Of a DNA stretch of 64,000 bases, positions 24,576 through 33,033 are shown piece after piece; position 1 is the first letter of the stretch, and each line of letters starts with the position of its first letter. This DNA is from Saprospiraceae bacterium (GTDB lineage: Bacteria > Bacteroidota > Bacteroidia > Chitinophagales > Saprospiraceae). The translations under genes were made by a program, and so were the position numbers. The notes under the pieces are model-generated. The model was not told where the DNA came from. It saw only the letters and a list, made by a program, of their open reading frames with translations, and did not search any database. The stretch is from NCBI GenBank assembly GCA_019187225.1, contig JABAQQ010000021.1:67600-131599 (forward strand). Direction: 5' to 3'.

Positions 24576-25667
24576 ATGTCTGTCATCTACGATCCGGTTC
24601 ACTGGACGCCGCATAAAAACGTGTACGACAAGATCCTGTTGGCTTTTGTCGGTCTTTATCTCGTCTTGTTTGGCGCATTGGAAGCGATACTGCATCCGCA
24701 GGTCACAGCAGAGACGCTCGTCATCCGCGCGACTGGCACTCTCGCTTTCCTGATGTTGCACATCATTCTCTGCATCGGACCCTTGTGCCGCCTCGACAAG
24801 CGTTTTTTGCCCTTGCTCTACAACCGGCGGCATTTAGGCGTGACGATGTTCCTGATCGGTCTGACGCATGGTGTGTTTAATATCGTGCAATTTCACACAC
24901 AGGGTAATGTGGACCCACTCGTGTCATTGTTCGTTTCCAACACCCACTACGGCTCGCTGGTGCGCTTTCCCTTTCAGTCGCTCGGCTTTTTTGCCTTGAT
25001 TATCTTGTTTTTAATGGCCGCGACAAGCCACGATTTTTGGCTGAAAAATCTCACGCCGCCCGCTTGGAAAGTCCTTCATATGGGTGTATATGCGGCCTAT
25101 GCAATGATCGTGATGCACGTCATGCTCGGAGTGATACAGTTGGAAAAATCGCCGGTTTTGATTGGCCTCACGGGTTTGGGAATGTTCAGCGTCATCGGCC
25201 TGCACGTGGTGGCGGCGTGGAAACAAATGAAAAAAGACCAGGCAGCACGACCGTCCGGCGTCCACTGTCCAATCTCCAATATCCCTCAAGGTTTCGTGTA
25301 CGCCTGCGAAGTCGCCGACATACCCGACAACCGCGCCAAAATGCTGATCATTCATAGCGAGAACATCGCCCTTTTCAAATACGGCAACAAACTCTCAGCC
25401 GTGCACAACCTCTGTAAACACCAGAACGGCCCGCTCAGCGAAGGCAAGATCATTGACGGTTGCATCACCTGTCCCTGGCACGGCTATCAATACCGCCCGG
25501 AAGACGGCCAATCGCCGCCGCCATTCAAAGAAATGGTTTGCACTTACGACGTCATGGTAGAGGGGACTAAAGTTTATGTGAACCCCCAACCATACCCGGA
25601 AGGCACGGCAAGGCCGCCGGCGACGATCCACTCGTCATGGAAGTCATTAGAAGTTATTTCGCAATAA
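24576..25667 (+). CDS. Ferric-reductase-like heme membrane domain fused to a Rieske [2Fe-2S] domain
   Basis: 363 residues. Residues about 20-215 hold six to seven membrane helices with histidines at HIILCIGPL, THGVFNIVQFHT, HMGVYAAYAMIVMHVML and LHVVAAW, as in the ferric-reductase/YedZ family, which binds heme in the membrane. A linker (about 226-238) leads to a Rieske domain at about 240-340 with both ligand pairs, CKHQNGPLSEG and CITCPWHGYQ (CxH...CxxH), so the cluster should be intact. It would pass electrons between a Rieske centre and membrane heme; partner unknown. The linker stretch PSGVHCPISNIP is encoded by TCCAAT-type repeat words, probably an insertion at the domain junction. Confidence 0.88.
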   Translation: MSVIYDPVHWTPHKNVYDKILLAFVGLYLVLFGALEAILHPQVTAETLVIRATGTLAFLMLHIILCIGPLCRLDKRFLPLLYNRRHLGVTMFLIGLTHGVFNIVQFHTQGNVDPLVSLFVSNTHYGSLVRFPFQSLGFFALIILFLMAATSHDFWLKNLTPPAWKVLHMGVYAAYAMIVMHVMLGVIQLEKSPVLIGLTGLGMFSVIGLHVVAAWKQMKKDQAARPSGVHCPISNIPQGFVYACEVADIPDNRAKMLIIHSENIALFKYGNKLSAVHNLCKHQNGPLSEGKIIDGCITCPWHGYQYRPEDGQSPPPFKEMVCTYDVMVEGTKVYVNPQPYPEGTARPPATIHSSWKSLEVISQ

Positions 25668-25675
25668 AAGAAAAA

Positions 25676-25752
25676 CGATCCGGCTGGCGCGAGTCCGGCT
25701 GGCGCGAGTCTCCGACTCGTGCAAACGATCTCCGCGTCTCCGACGCGACTAC
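25676..25752. repeat. CCGGCTGGCGCGAGTC palindromic repeat, intergenic copy
   Basis: Two CCGGCTGGCGCGAGTC units followed by TCCGACTCGTGC and then TCTCCGCGTCTCCGACGCGAC, so two nested palindromes. The reverse complement matches the segments inserted in the glucosidase (16409-16440) and in DinB (11751-11785). Confidence 0.85.
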
Positions 25753-25766
25753 AAAATACTGAAACC

Positions 25767-26618
25767 ATGCAAGAAGAATTTTATATCGGCTGGCAGACGG
25801 AAGCGCCGCCTTCGTTCGCCAGGGTTGTCCGACGATCCGTGACGGGTTTGTGTGTACTCGTTCCGCTGACAGCGATTTTGATCACTTATTTCCAGACCGG
25901 CTTTTCCAACGGCACATTCGAGTTCGGGAAAAAAACAGAGTTGGAAGGTATTTTTTCCGAAAACCCTTTTCCGTTTCTAACCATTGAAAGCGGAAAAGAT
26001 GCGACAGGGAACCCGGTTTTTCAGAAGATATTGCTGGTGGGGAAGGGCAAGTTTGGGTTTCAAAAGGCAGAGGGTGGAGGGTGGAGGGTAGAGGGGGAGC
26101 CCGCCTTCGCTGAAGCTATGGCGGGCAAGGGCGTCAAAGTCTCCGGCTTTCTGATCTACAACGACGGCAAAACGGCGATGGAGGTAGAATCCATTGAAAT
26201 TCAAGAAGAAGCGAAAGAGTTTGAGAAACCATCCACCGTCTACCGTCCACCGTCTACCGTCCATCGTCTACCGTCCGCCGTTCAATTGCGCGGCGAGATC
26301 ACCGACCCGAAATGCCTGCTCGGCGTGATGAACCCGGGCCAGGGGAAACCGCACCGCGACTGCGCAGTGCGTTGCCTCGCCGGCGGTATTGCGCCGATGC
26401 TGAAAGTGACCGGCGCCAGCGGCGAAACCGAATATTACCTTCTCGCCGGCGCCAACGGTGAAGCCCTCAACGACCGGCTCCTCGAATATGCCGGCGACGG
26501 CGTACAGATCTGCGGACGGCTGGAACAACAGGATGACTGGTGGGTGCTGTATGCCGATCCGGCAACGATCCGGCGGGTGAACAAAGGGACGCTGAATGTG
26601 GGGGTTATGTGCAATTGA
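25767..26618 (+). CDS. Uncharacterised membrane-anchored protein with two in-frame repeat insertions
   Basis: 283 residues from the ATG at 25767. One membrane helix at about 24-44 (RRSVTGLCVLVPLTAILIT), then an extracytoplasmic part with a beta-rich region at about 60-150 and a C-terminal domain (TDPKCLLGVMNPGQGKPHRDCAVRCLAGGIAPML) holding three cysteines and a His in a DPKC...GKPHRDC...C pattern that could bind metal or heme. Family not recognised. Two segments are translated repeats: about 101-122 (GGGWRVEGEPAFAEAMAG, an AGGGTGGAGG run plus a GCCCGCC palindrome) and about 154-172 (PSTVYRPPSTVHRLPS, the ACCGTCTACC word). It lies directly behind the Rieske gene and probably belongs to that system. 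Confidence 0.75.
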   Translation: MQEEFYIGWQTEAPPSFARVVRRSVTGLCVLVPLTAILITYFQTGFSNGTFEFGKKTELEGIFSENPFPFLTIESGKDATGNPVFQKILLVGKGKFGFQKAEGGGWRVEGEPAFAEAMAGKGVKVSGFLIYNDGKTAMEVESIEIQEEAKEFEKPSTVYRPPSTVHRLPSAVQLRGEITDPKCLLGVMNPGQGKPHRDCAVRCLAGGIAPMLKVTGASGETEYYLLAGANGEALNDRLLEYAGDGVQICGRLEQQDDWWVLYADPATIRRVNKGTLNVGVMCN

Positions 26619-26620
26619 TA

Positions 26621-26732
26621 AAATGGTTGATAAAAGTTGATAAGAATTGATGAGGTTGATAACGTAGAGTGCGCCGCGATTTATCAACTCTTATCAACCT
26701 TCATAAACCCTCCTCAACCTTTATAAACAATT
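26621..26732. repeat. GTTGATAAA / TTTATCAAC inverted repeat (second copy)
   Basis: Left arm GGTTGATAAAAGTTGATAAG, core ACGTAGAGTGCGCC, right arm TTATCAACTCTTATCAACC plus CTCAACC words. Same family as 18645-18735, ending 9 nt before the esterase start. Confidence 0.85.
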
Positions 26733-26740
26733 CTTTTATT

Positions 26741-28159
26741 ATGAAAACAATCACCGCTCATCTTCATTCTCTTCCACCCCAAACCCCACCCGGCGCGGCG
26801 CTTTTCCTCGCCGGCAATGTCAATGGCTGGCAGCCGGACGACGAACGTTTTCGCTTTCAGCCGAACGGCGACGGCTCCTATCGTCTTGATTTTCAGGCCG
26901 ATCTGGATACACTCGAATACAAGATCACACGCGGCCACTGGTCGGCTGCCGAAGGCGATGCCGAGGGCAGGGAATTGTCCAACCGCGTTGCCAAAATCAG
27001 CGCCGCAGAAAATGAGCTCTGGATGCGCATAGAATCCTGGACGGATCTGTATCAAAAAACGCAGGGATACGACCTGCCGGAAAACATTATGCTGCTCCAT
27101 CCCGATATTTATATGCCGCAACTGGAGCGCAGCCGCCGCATCTGGGTTTGTTTGCCGCCCGATTATTGGACCGATCCCAAACGACGCTATCCGGTCGTGT
27201 ATATGCAGGACGGCCAAAACCTCTTCGATAATCCCGAAGCCCTGTTCGGCTCCTGGGGGATTGACAAGGCGATGAACCGCCTGTTTATAAATGAACAGAT
27301 GCCTTTCAACAGCGATCATACAGTGACTGCCGTCTACCCTCAATCGTCCGCCGTCAACCGTCAACCGATTATCATCGGGATAGAAAACGGCGGGCAGCAT
27401 CGCATCGCTGAATATTCTCCCTGGCGAAATGCCCGGCATGGCGGCGGAGAGGGCGCTCAATATCTTGATTTTGTGTGCGATACGCTCAAACCCTTTGTGG
27501 ACGAACACCTGCGCACTTTACCGGGACGAGAACATACCGCCATCATGGGCAGCAGCATGGGCGGCCTGATCTCACTGTATGCAGCGGTCGAAAAACCGAA
27601 GGTATTCGGCATGGCGGGTGTGTTTTCACCCTCTTTGTGGTTCTCCAAAGAGGTTTATCAAATGGTCAAAAACCGCAAGCCGGACTTATCCGTAAGGATA
27701 TTACTCATGGCGGGTCAGCAGGAAAGCCGGAATATGGTGGCCGATCTGCTCGATCTGTACGAGACATTGCTCGAAGCAGGTCATATAGAAGAAAACCTGC
27801 ATTACGATCTGCACTCTGATGGCGTACACAGCGAATGGTTTTGGGCGCGCGAATTTGAACACGCCTTGCGCTGGTTGTTCGGCGACATGCCCGGACATGA
27901 ACGGGGCGGCATTACAGGTGATCTGATAAAATTTCAGGTAGACACGAAAGCGAAAGAACTGATCGTCCATGTCTCCCCCAAAATAGCGGAACCGCGTCTG
28001 GAGATTCGCGACTACTGCCACAACCGGCAGTTCCATCACCCGCTCGATCACCATGATAACCGAATCCCTTATGCAGAATGGGAAAACTGCATTTACTCCT
28101 TACGTTTGCACTCGAAGGGAGACCTGGTTTTTTCCCGGAGGGTGACGGTGGGGGAATGA
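26741..28159 (+). CDS. Putative esterase with N-terminal CBM48/E-set domain
   Basis: 472 residues; no signal peptide. Residues about 8-85 form a CBM48/20-like module (FLAGNVNGWQPDDERFRFQ, DGSYRLDF). This is followed by an esterase D-type alpha/beta hydrolase (about 130-385): RRIWVCLPPDYW, YPVVYMQDGQNLFD, the nucleophile elbow GSSMGGLIS and HSEWFWAREFEHAL carrying the catalytic His. A C-terminal beta-domain of about 75 residues is extra. Such enzymes hydrolyse acyl esters of sugars or siderophores; substrate unknown, but the glucan-binding module fits the GH63/GH133 neighbours. Residues about 197-212 (VYPQSSAVNRQP) are encoded by ACCGTCAACC-type repeat words. Confidence 0.85.
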   Translation: MKTITAHLHSLPPQTPPGAALFLAGNVNGWQPDDERFRFQPNGDGSYRLDFQADLDTLEYKITRGHWSAAEGDAEGRELSNRVAKISAAENELWMRIESWTDLYQKTQGYDLPENIMLLHPDIYMPQLERSRRIWVCLPPDYWTDPKRRYPVVYMQDGQNLFDNPEALFGSWGIDKAMNRLFINEQMPFNSDHTVTAVYPQSSAVNRQPIIIGIENGGQHRIAEYSPWRNARHGGGEGAQYLDFVCDTLKPFVDEHLRTLPGREHTAIMGSSMGGLISLYAAVEKPKVFGMAGVFSPSLWFSKEVYQMVKNRKPDLSVRILLMAGQQESRNMVADLLDLYETLLEAGHIEENLHYDLHSDGVHSEWFWAREFEHALRWLFGDMPGHERGGITGDLIKFQVDTKAKELIVHVSPKIAEPRLEIRDYCHNRQFHHPLDHHDNRIPYAEWENCIYSLRLHSKGDLVFSRRVTVGE

Positions 28160-28294
28160 TTTGATCAAGCCAATAACCAACAGATGTTTCGATTCGCAAG
28201 CAGGGTATTAGGATGATTCGATTTGAACAAGCCAAAACAATTTTTCCTCCAGCTCTACCAAATTCAAAGCCTTTATTCACCATCAAAACTTGTA

Positions 28295-28370
28295 AATGAA
28301 TTTGCGTTGGGGAGGGGTGAAAATTTTTACAAAAGAAAAAAATTTCACCCCTCCCCAATGCAAATTCATT
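28295..28370. repeat. 34-bp stem hairpin immediately upstream of a Crp/Fnr start codon
   Basis: Left arm 28295-28328 begins AATGAATTTGCGTTGGGGAG; the right arm 28337-28370 is its complement with one G/A mismatch and an 8-nt loop. It ends 8 nt before the ATG at 28379. It could act as terminator for the esterase or as a translation-controlling structure in the regulator's leader. Confidence 0.9.
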
Positions 28371-28378
28371 CCCCTAAC

Positions 28379-29053
28379 ATGAAGAGTGTCTGGTTCTTCG
28401 AAGAAGTGGATTTGTACGAGATACTTTGCCCGTACAAATACAGCGACCACATCAAAGCGCATCCGTTGAGTTGTTACAACAAAACGGATTTCCTGTTCAT
28501 GGAGGGCGATCCGGTTCGGGAGATATTTCTGGTGGCCGAAGGCAGGGTAAAAGTAGGTTTTTATGACAACGATGGCAACGAACAAGTCATCGCCTTCCTC
28601 GGTCGCGGCGAGATACTGGGCGAAATGGCTTTGTTCGGCCAACAACGCTACAAGGAATTTGCCCAAGCTGTTACCGATCGCACGATGATCTGCAAACTCC
28701 GGGTAGAAAAAGCGCAGGAACTCGTACGCGATTTTGTGCCTTTTTCGCTCACCATCACCAAGCGTATGGGCGAACGCATGCAAAAATTTGAACGCCGCCT
28801 CCAGATACTCCTGTTCAAAGATGCCCGCCAGCGACTTGTGGAATTTTTAAAGGATTTGTGCCGCGACATTGGTACGCCCTACCGCACCGGTGTAAAGATC
28901 ATGCTCGACATCACACAAAGCGATATTGCAGCGCTCATTGGCGCCTCGCGCAAGACGGTATCGCTGTTGTTCACCGACCTGGAAGAAGCAGGGCTGGTGA
29001 AATTTTACGGAAGGAAGGAGATCTACGTGGCGGATGTGGGGAAACTGGCCTGA
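28379..29053 (+). CDS. Crp/Fnr-family transcriptional regulator
   Basis: 224 residues from the ATG at 28379. The frame is open further upstream, but that part only translates the hairpin. N-terminal effector-binding beta-roll at about 22-120 (FLFMEGDPVREIFLVAEGRVKVGFY, FLGRGEILGEMALFG with the phosphate-binding-cassette position), a dimer helix at about 120-150 and a complete winged HTH (ITQSDIAALIGASRKTVSLL). No Fnr-type cysteine cluster is visible. It closes the gene run behind promoter C and is the better of the two candidates for the shared operator, because it has a full-length DNA-binding domain; this is inference. It converges 2 nt from the HipA-like gene. Confidence 0.92.
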   Translation: MKSVWFFEEVDLYEILCPYKYSDHIKAHPLSCYNKTDFLFMEGDPVREIFLVAEGRVKVGFYDNDGNEQVIAFLGRGEILGEMALFGQQRYKEFAQAVTDRTMICKLRVEKAQELVRDFVPFSLTITKRMGERMQKFERRLQILLFKDARQRLVEFLKDLCRDIGTPYRTGVKIMLDITQSDIAALIGASRKTVSLLFTDLEEAGLVKFYGRKEIYVADVGKLA

Positions 29054-29055
29054 AG

Positions 29056-29919
29056 TCATTCCAATATCTCTATCGGAATCAATCCATCTTCAAACCTCGC
29101 CCGGTTTGCCTCTCGTCTTTTTTTCTTATCCGCTTCATTTTCAGGTATTATTTTTCCGATATCGAGCAAAGTATTATCAAAACGATCACGTTGTTCCATT
29201 GCATCGGCCAATCCTTTTATCAGCGCCTTTTTCAAATTTGCTACATCCGGTCTAACTGCCGCAGCCCATTCAGCGGGCAATGAATCCACGATGCCCGCGA
29301 TATCCGCTTCTTGTAACCGGGAGAATAACGCTGTCGCGATTACCGCGTTCAAGTCCTGGTGAAAGAGCGGATTTTCCCGCAACGCCTGCAAAACAAAATC
29401 GCTCTGCGAAAAATCTTTGCCCTGCACGATGCCTATGAGCAGAAAAGAGGTCTCGTAGTCGAAAGAAAAGACGCGGCCATCCAGTTCCAGCAGGTTCGGG
29501 TTTTGGGCCGAGCGGTCGGTATTCTGCAAAAAAACGTCGTAGGCGAACAGCCTTTGCGCCGCATTGTCGTATTCGGCACGGGCTGTTTTGGCAGAACAGG
29601 GAATGGCGTTTTCAAAGAACGGAAAGGCGAGGTTTAGCCCGAAACTCTTGTGGATCAGGTCTTTGACTTCTTCGTGAATGCCTACGGTATCCAGCGTTTC
29701 ATCTATCCGGATCGTCTCCGGCACGCTTACCGGCAAACCCAGCGCTGTGCCGAGGCGGCCCGCGATCCACTCGTTCAGGTAGGAATAACTACCGCTTTGC
29801 CCGCCTTTGAGTTTAACCAGGTATTTCCGCCCGTCGGCACTTTGCACCACGATGGGGGTGGAAGAGCCGGCGGGTAAAAAGGAGAGGAATTGGAGAGGGT
29901 GTGGGATGCGGGAAATCAT
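29056..29919 (-). CDS. HipA-like kinase-fold protein
   Basis: 287 residues from the ATG at 29917-29919; an upstream start at 29952 is possible. It matches the stand-alone HipA-like family (HipA_2 type): DGRKYLVKLKGGQSGSY with the ATP-binding Lys, YLNEWIAGRLGTALGLPV, the catalytic-loop-like NTDRSAQNPNLL and the metal-binding Asp in FSFDYETSF. No HipB antitoxin gene is adjacent, so a classical toxin-antitoxin pair is not supported. It is divergent from the GMC gene, with promoter D in the gap, and converges on the Crp/Fnr gene. Confidence 0.82.
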   Translation of the reverse strand: MISRIPHPLQFLSFLPAGSSTPIVVQSADGRKYLVKLKGGQSGSYSYLNEWIAGRLGTALGLPVSVPETIRIDETLDTVGIHEEVKDLIHKSFGLNLAFPFFENAIPCSAKTARAEYDNAAQRLFAYDVFLQNTDRSAQNPNLLELDGRVFSFDYETSFLLIGIVQGKDFSQSDFVLQALRENPLFHQDLNAVIATALFSRLQEADIAGIVDSLPAEWAAAVRPDVANLKKALIKGLADAMEQRDRFDNTLLDIGKIIPENEADKKKRREANRARFEDGLIPIEILE

Positions 29920-30010
29920 CGGATAGATTTCTGCAAAGATACGGCGAGGCAAGGCAACTGGCTACCCCACTGGTAACGGCGATGGCAGACTTTGCAAATC
30001 AAATTTTCCC

Positions 30011-30058
30011 CATTGTTACCCCCGTAACATCCCACCCTCCGCGTCCCCCGCACCTTTG
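30011..30058 (+). promoter_or_regulatory. Promoter D: TGTTACC-CC-CGTAA operator plus CTTTG element (GMC oxidoreductase)
   Basis: Operator ATTGTTACCCCCGTAACA, G at 30015; CACCTTTG ends at 30058, with a G-to-CTTTG distance of 39 nt. The GMC start is 66 nt further on. GTTAC and GTAAC are perfect complements here. Confidence 0.75.
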
Positions 30059-30124
30059 TCCTATCAAACATAACAGTGATAAACGGCAGACCAAAACCGT
30101 CCACCGTCAACCGTTTTTGGAACC

Positions 30125-31657
30125 ATGAATTTCGACATCATCATCATCGGCACCGGCGCAGGCGGCGGTACCCTGGCTTACAAACTCGCCCCCACCGGCA
30201 AACGCATCCTCATCCTCGAACGCGGCGACTTCCTGCCCAAGGAAAAAGAAAACTGGGACCCGCTGGAAGTAGCCAAAGGCCGCTACAAAACCACTGAAAT
30301 GTGGCGCGACGCGGCAGGCAAAGAATTTTCCCCCTACCAGCACTACTGGGTCGGTGGCAACACCAAAATGTACGGCGGCGCTTTGCTCCGCTTGCGCGAA
30401 CGCGACTTCGAAGCCACTGAACACTTCGACGGACTTTCTCCCGAATGGCCGCTGAAATACCGGGATTTCGCGCCCTGGTACGACATGGCCGAGCAGCTAT
30501 ATGCCGTACACGGCACACGCGGCCTCGACCCTACCGAGCCGCCGGCGAAAAACGGCTACCCCTACCCTGCCCTGCCGTTCGAGCCGCGTATGGTTGAAGT
30601 CACCGGGCATATCCGCAGCCAGGGTTACCACCCCGCACCGATCCCACTCGCCATCCGCCTGCCGCAGGACCTGAACGGCCGCACCAACGACCGGCTTCAC
30701 GTCGAACTCTACGACGGCTACCCCGACCCCACCGGCGCCAAGGCCGACAGCCACGTCGTGGGTGTGCAGGGCGCCTTGCAATACCCCAATGTGACCTTGC
30801 TGCGCAACCGCAAGGCATTGAAAATCAATACCGACTCGAGCGGTCGCCGGGCATCGAGCGTTACCGTCGCCTGCGAGGGCATGGAAGAAACCTACCACGC
30901 CGAGACGATTGTGGTGGCTTGCGGCGCCATCAATTCCGCCGCCCTGCTGCTTCGATCGGCCAACGGCAAACACCCCAACGGGCTTGCCAACAGCAGCGGT
31001 CAGGTGGGTCGCAATCTCATGATACACAACAACGGCATCGTGCTGGCCTATTCGGCCAGGCCGAATCCTTCGACGTTTCAAAAGGCGATCCTGATACCCG
31101 ATTTCTACCACGGCGCCGACGGCGATCCGCGTCCTTTAGGTGCGATCCAGAATATGGGCAAAGCCGACCCGCTCCTGCTCGCCGACGCCTTAGGCGACGA
31201 CCTCGGCAAAGACGGTAAAGACGCGGCGCACTTTGCCAGCCATATCATTGATTACTTCATCACGGCGGAAGACTTGCCATTCGCAGAAAACCGGGTGACG
31301 GTAGACACGGATGGAAACATCCAACTTCACTACACACCCAACAACCTCGAAGCCTATCGCCGACTGCGCGAAAAACTCATCCAAATCATGGATCGAGTGG
31401 CTGAAAACGAAGGTGTCGGCGGCACTACCAGGTACTACGGCTTCAAACTCGGGATCGGTGGCGTGAGCCATCAAAACGGCACCTGCCGCTTCGGGCATGA
31501 TCCGCGCACTTCGGTGCTCGACCTGAACTGTAAAGCCCACGATCTCGACAATCTCTACGTCGTGGATACCTCGTTCTTCCCCTCGTCCGGCGCCGTGAAC
31601 CCGTCCCTGACAGCGATGGCAAATGCGCTGCGGGTAGGGGAAATTTTGAGTCATTGA
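30125..31657 (+). CDS. GMC-family FAD oxidoreductase
   Basis: 510 residues. FAD-binding motif GTGAGGGTLAYKL at about 9-21, ILERG as the ribose-binding strand, the VGGNTKMYGGALLRLRERDF loop, and the GMC C-terminal catalytic region with His in GGVSHQNGTCRFG and NPSLTAMANALR near the end (His/Asn pair). There is no Tat or Sec signal, so it is probably cytoplasmic unless exported with a partner. GMC enzymes oxidise alcohols and sugars such as glucose, gluconate or choline; no gluconate-dehydrogenase small subunit is next to it. First gene behind promoter D, followed after 32 nt by a VOC gene. Confidence 0.9.
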   Translation: MNFDIIIIGTGAGGGTLAYKLAPTGKRILILERGDFLPKEKENWDPLEVAKGRYKTTEMWRDAAGKEFSPYQHYWVGGNTKMYGGALLRLRERDFEATEHFDGLSPEWPLKYRDFAPWYDMAEQLYAVHGTRGLDPTEPPAKNGYPYPALPFEPRMVEVTGHIRSQGYHPAPIPLAIRLPQDLNGRTNDRLHVELYDGYPDPTGAKADSHVVGVQGALQYPNVTLLRNRKALKINTDSSGRRASSVTVACEGMEETYHAETIVVACGAINSAALLLRSANGKHPNGLANSSGQVGRNLMIHNNGIVLAYSARPNPSTFQKAILIPDFYHGADGDPRPLGAIQNMGKADPLLLADALGDDLGKDGKDAAHFASHIIDYFITAEDLPFAENRVTVDTDGNIQLHYTPNNLEAYRRLREKLIQIMDRVAENEGVGGTTRYYGFKLGIGGVSHQNGTCRFGHDPRTSVLDLNCKAHDLDNLYVVDTSFFPSSGAVNPSLTAMANALRVGEILSH

Positions 31658-31689
31658 AGGTCATTGAGGTCATTAAAAAACATCCAGCC

Positions 31690-32799
31690 ATGCAATACTT
31701 TTTTCAACAGATAGCCGCCGCTTCAGGCGCTTTTTTCCAATCGCGCTTTTTTTGCCCTGCAGTAAGCACCCGTCCGATCTACGGGTGGGTAGTGCTGCTG
31801 ACCTTTTGCCTGCCTTTATTCGTTTTCTCCCAAAAAGCCACCGCTGTCACGAGCGTGAGCATCACCGTCGAAGACCTCGATCGAGAGGTGGCATTTTTTA
31901 CAAAAGTTCTTGATTTTCAGAAAGTAAAAGAGGAAAAATGGGTGGGGGAAGAAGTGGCAAAATTGTTCGGCCTGCCGGAAAAAAAGGCCGGCGTCGAGGT
32001 CGTCACGCTTCAACTTGGCAAGGAGCATATCCGGCTGATGGACTTCGACGGCCCGGCTTCCCGGCCCATAACTTCCGATACCCGCAGCAATGACCTGTGG
32101 TTCCAACACCTTGCCATCGTCGTCAGCGATATGGACGCGGCCTATCAGAGATTGCTGAAAAACAAAGTAGCGCATGTCAGCACCGCTCCTCAGACCTTGC
32201 CCGATTACCTGCCCAATGCCGCCGGTATCAAGGCTTTTTATTTCCGCGACCCGGAGGGGCACAACCTCGAACTCATCTGGTTTCCACCGGAAAAAGGCAA
32301 TCCGCGCTGGCAACCGTCAACCGTCAACCGTCAATCGTCAACCGTTTTCCTCGGCATTGACCACACCGCCATCGGCATCTCCGACACGGATTCGAGCATG
32401 ACATTTTACCGCGACTTGCTCGGTCTCGTTCACGGCGGTCACTCGGAAAACTACGGCCCGGAGCAGGAGCATCTGAACCAGGTGTTCGGCGCGCGGCTCG
32501 ACATCAACGGACTTCATGCGGACAAAGGCTTTGGTGTGGAATTCCTGCGCTATATCGCCCCGCCCGGAGGTCGTCCCTTCCCTGCGGACAGCCGGCCCAC
32601 CGACTTATGGCATTATCAGACGGAAATGGAAGTGGACGACTTGTCGAAGGTGATGGAAAAACTTGAAAAACAAGGTTTTACAACAATTTCAAGCGCCGCC
32701 GCTACAATTGGAAATACCAAAATGTTCCTTGTTCGCGACCCAGACGGTCATGCGGTATTGTTGAAATCGCAGGCGAAAAACGATAGCGGAAAATTATAA
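31690..32799 (+). CDS. Exported protein with two VOC (glyoxalase-type) domains
   Basis: 369 residues from the ATG at 31690; a TTG start that overlaps the GMC stop is also open. N-terminal hydrophobic segment at about 32-50 (GWVVLLTFCLPLFVFSQ), likely signal or anchor. First VOC domain at about 52-200 (VTSVSITVEDLDREVAFFTK ... FYFRDPEGHNLELIWF), second at about 222-360 (GIDHTAIGISDTDSSMTFY ... LVRDPDGHAVLLK). Each domain keeps the terminal Glu- or Leu-type metal position. The linker PSTVNRQSSTVF is encoded by ACCGTCAACC words, so the two domains are joined by a translated repeat. Probably co-transcribed with the GMC gene. Confidence 0.85.
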   Translation: MQYFFQQIAAASGAFFQSRFFCPAVSTRPIYGWVVLLTFCLPLFVFSQKATAVTSVSITVEDLDREVAFFTKVLDFQKVKEEKWVGEEVAKLFGLPEKKAGVEVVTLQLGKEHIRLMDFDGPASRPITSDTRSNDLWFQHLAIVVSDMDAAYQRLLKNKVAHVSTAPQTLPDYLPNAAGIKAFYFRDPEGHNLELIWFPPEKGNPRWQPSTVNRQSSTVFLGIDHTAIGISDTDSSMTFYRDLLGLVHGGHSENYGPEQEHLNQVFGARLDINGLHADKGFGVEFLRYIAPPGGRPFPADSRPTDLWHYQTEMEVDDLSKVMEKLEKQGFTTISSAAATIGNTKMFLVRDPDGHAVLLKSQAKNDSGKL

Positions 32800-32906
32800 C
32801 GCTCTAAAAAAACCGCCTTCGCTTTTATCCGCCAAAGCTTGAACGACGGCGGAAAAACCACGGCGGATAAACACGAAATCGTTTTCATACAGGGCTTTTA
32901 ATTGGA

Positions 32907-32941
32907 GCCGCCTCACGCCGCAAGGCGAAGGCGGCTTTTTT
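32907..32941 (+). terminator. Rho-independent terminator
   Basis: GCCGCCT (32907-32913) pairs with AGGCGGC (32929-32935), with an inner CGCC/GGCG stem, followed by six T. It closes the GMC-VOC unit. A second palindrome (TTTATCCGCC ... GGCGGATAAA, about 32826-32875) precedes it. Confidence 0.85.
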
Positions 32942-33033
32942 ATATTCGTAAAATGCGCGAATCAAAATACTTTTGCTTTTCCATTCGAGGTTTCAAATCA
33001 ACAAATCCACATTTCCCCAATTCACCCGAAAAC

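Noticed and set aside
29056-29919. A HipA/HipB toxin-antitoxin pair.
   Set aside because: Only a HipA-like protein is present; no small helix-turn-helix antitoxin gene is adjacent on either side.
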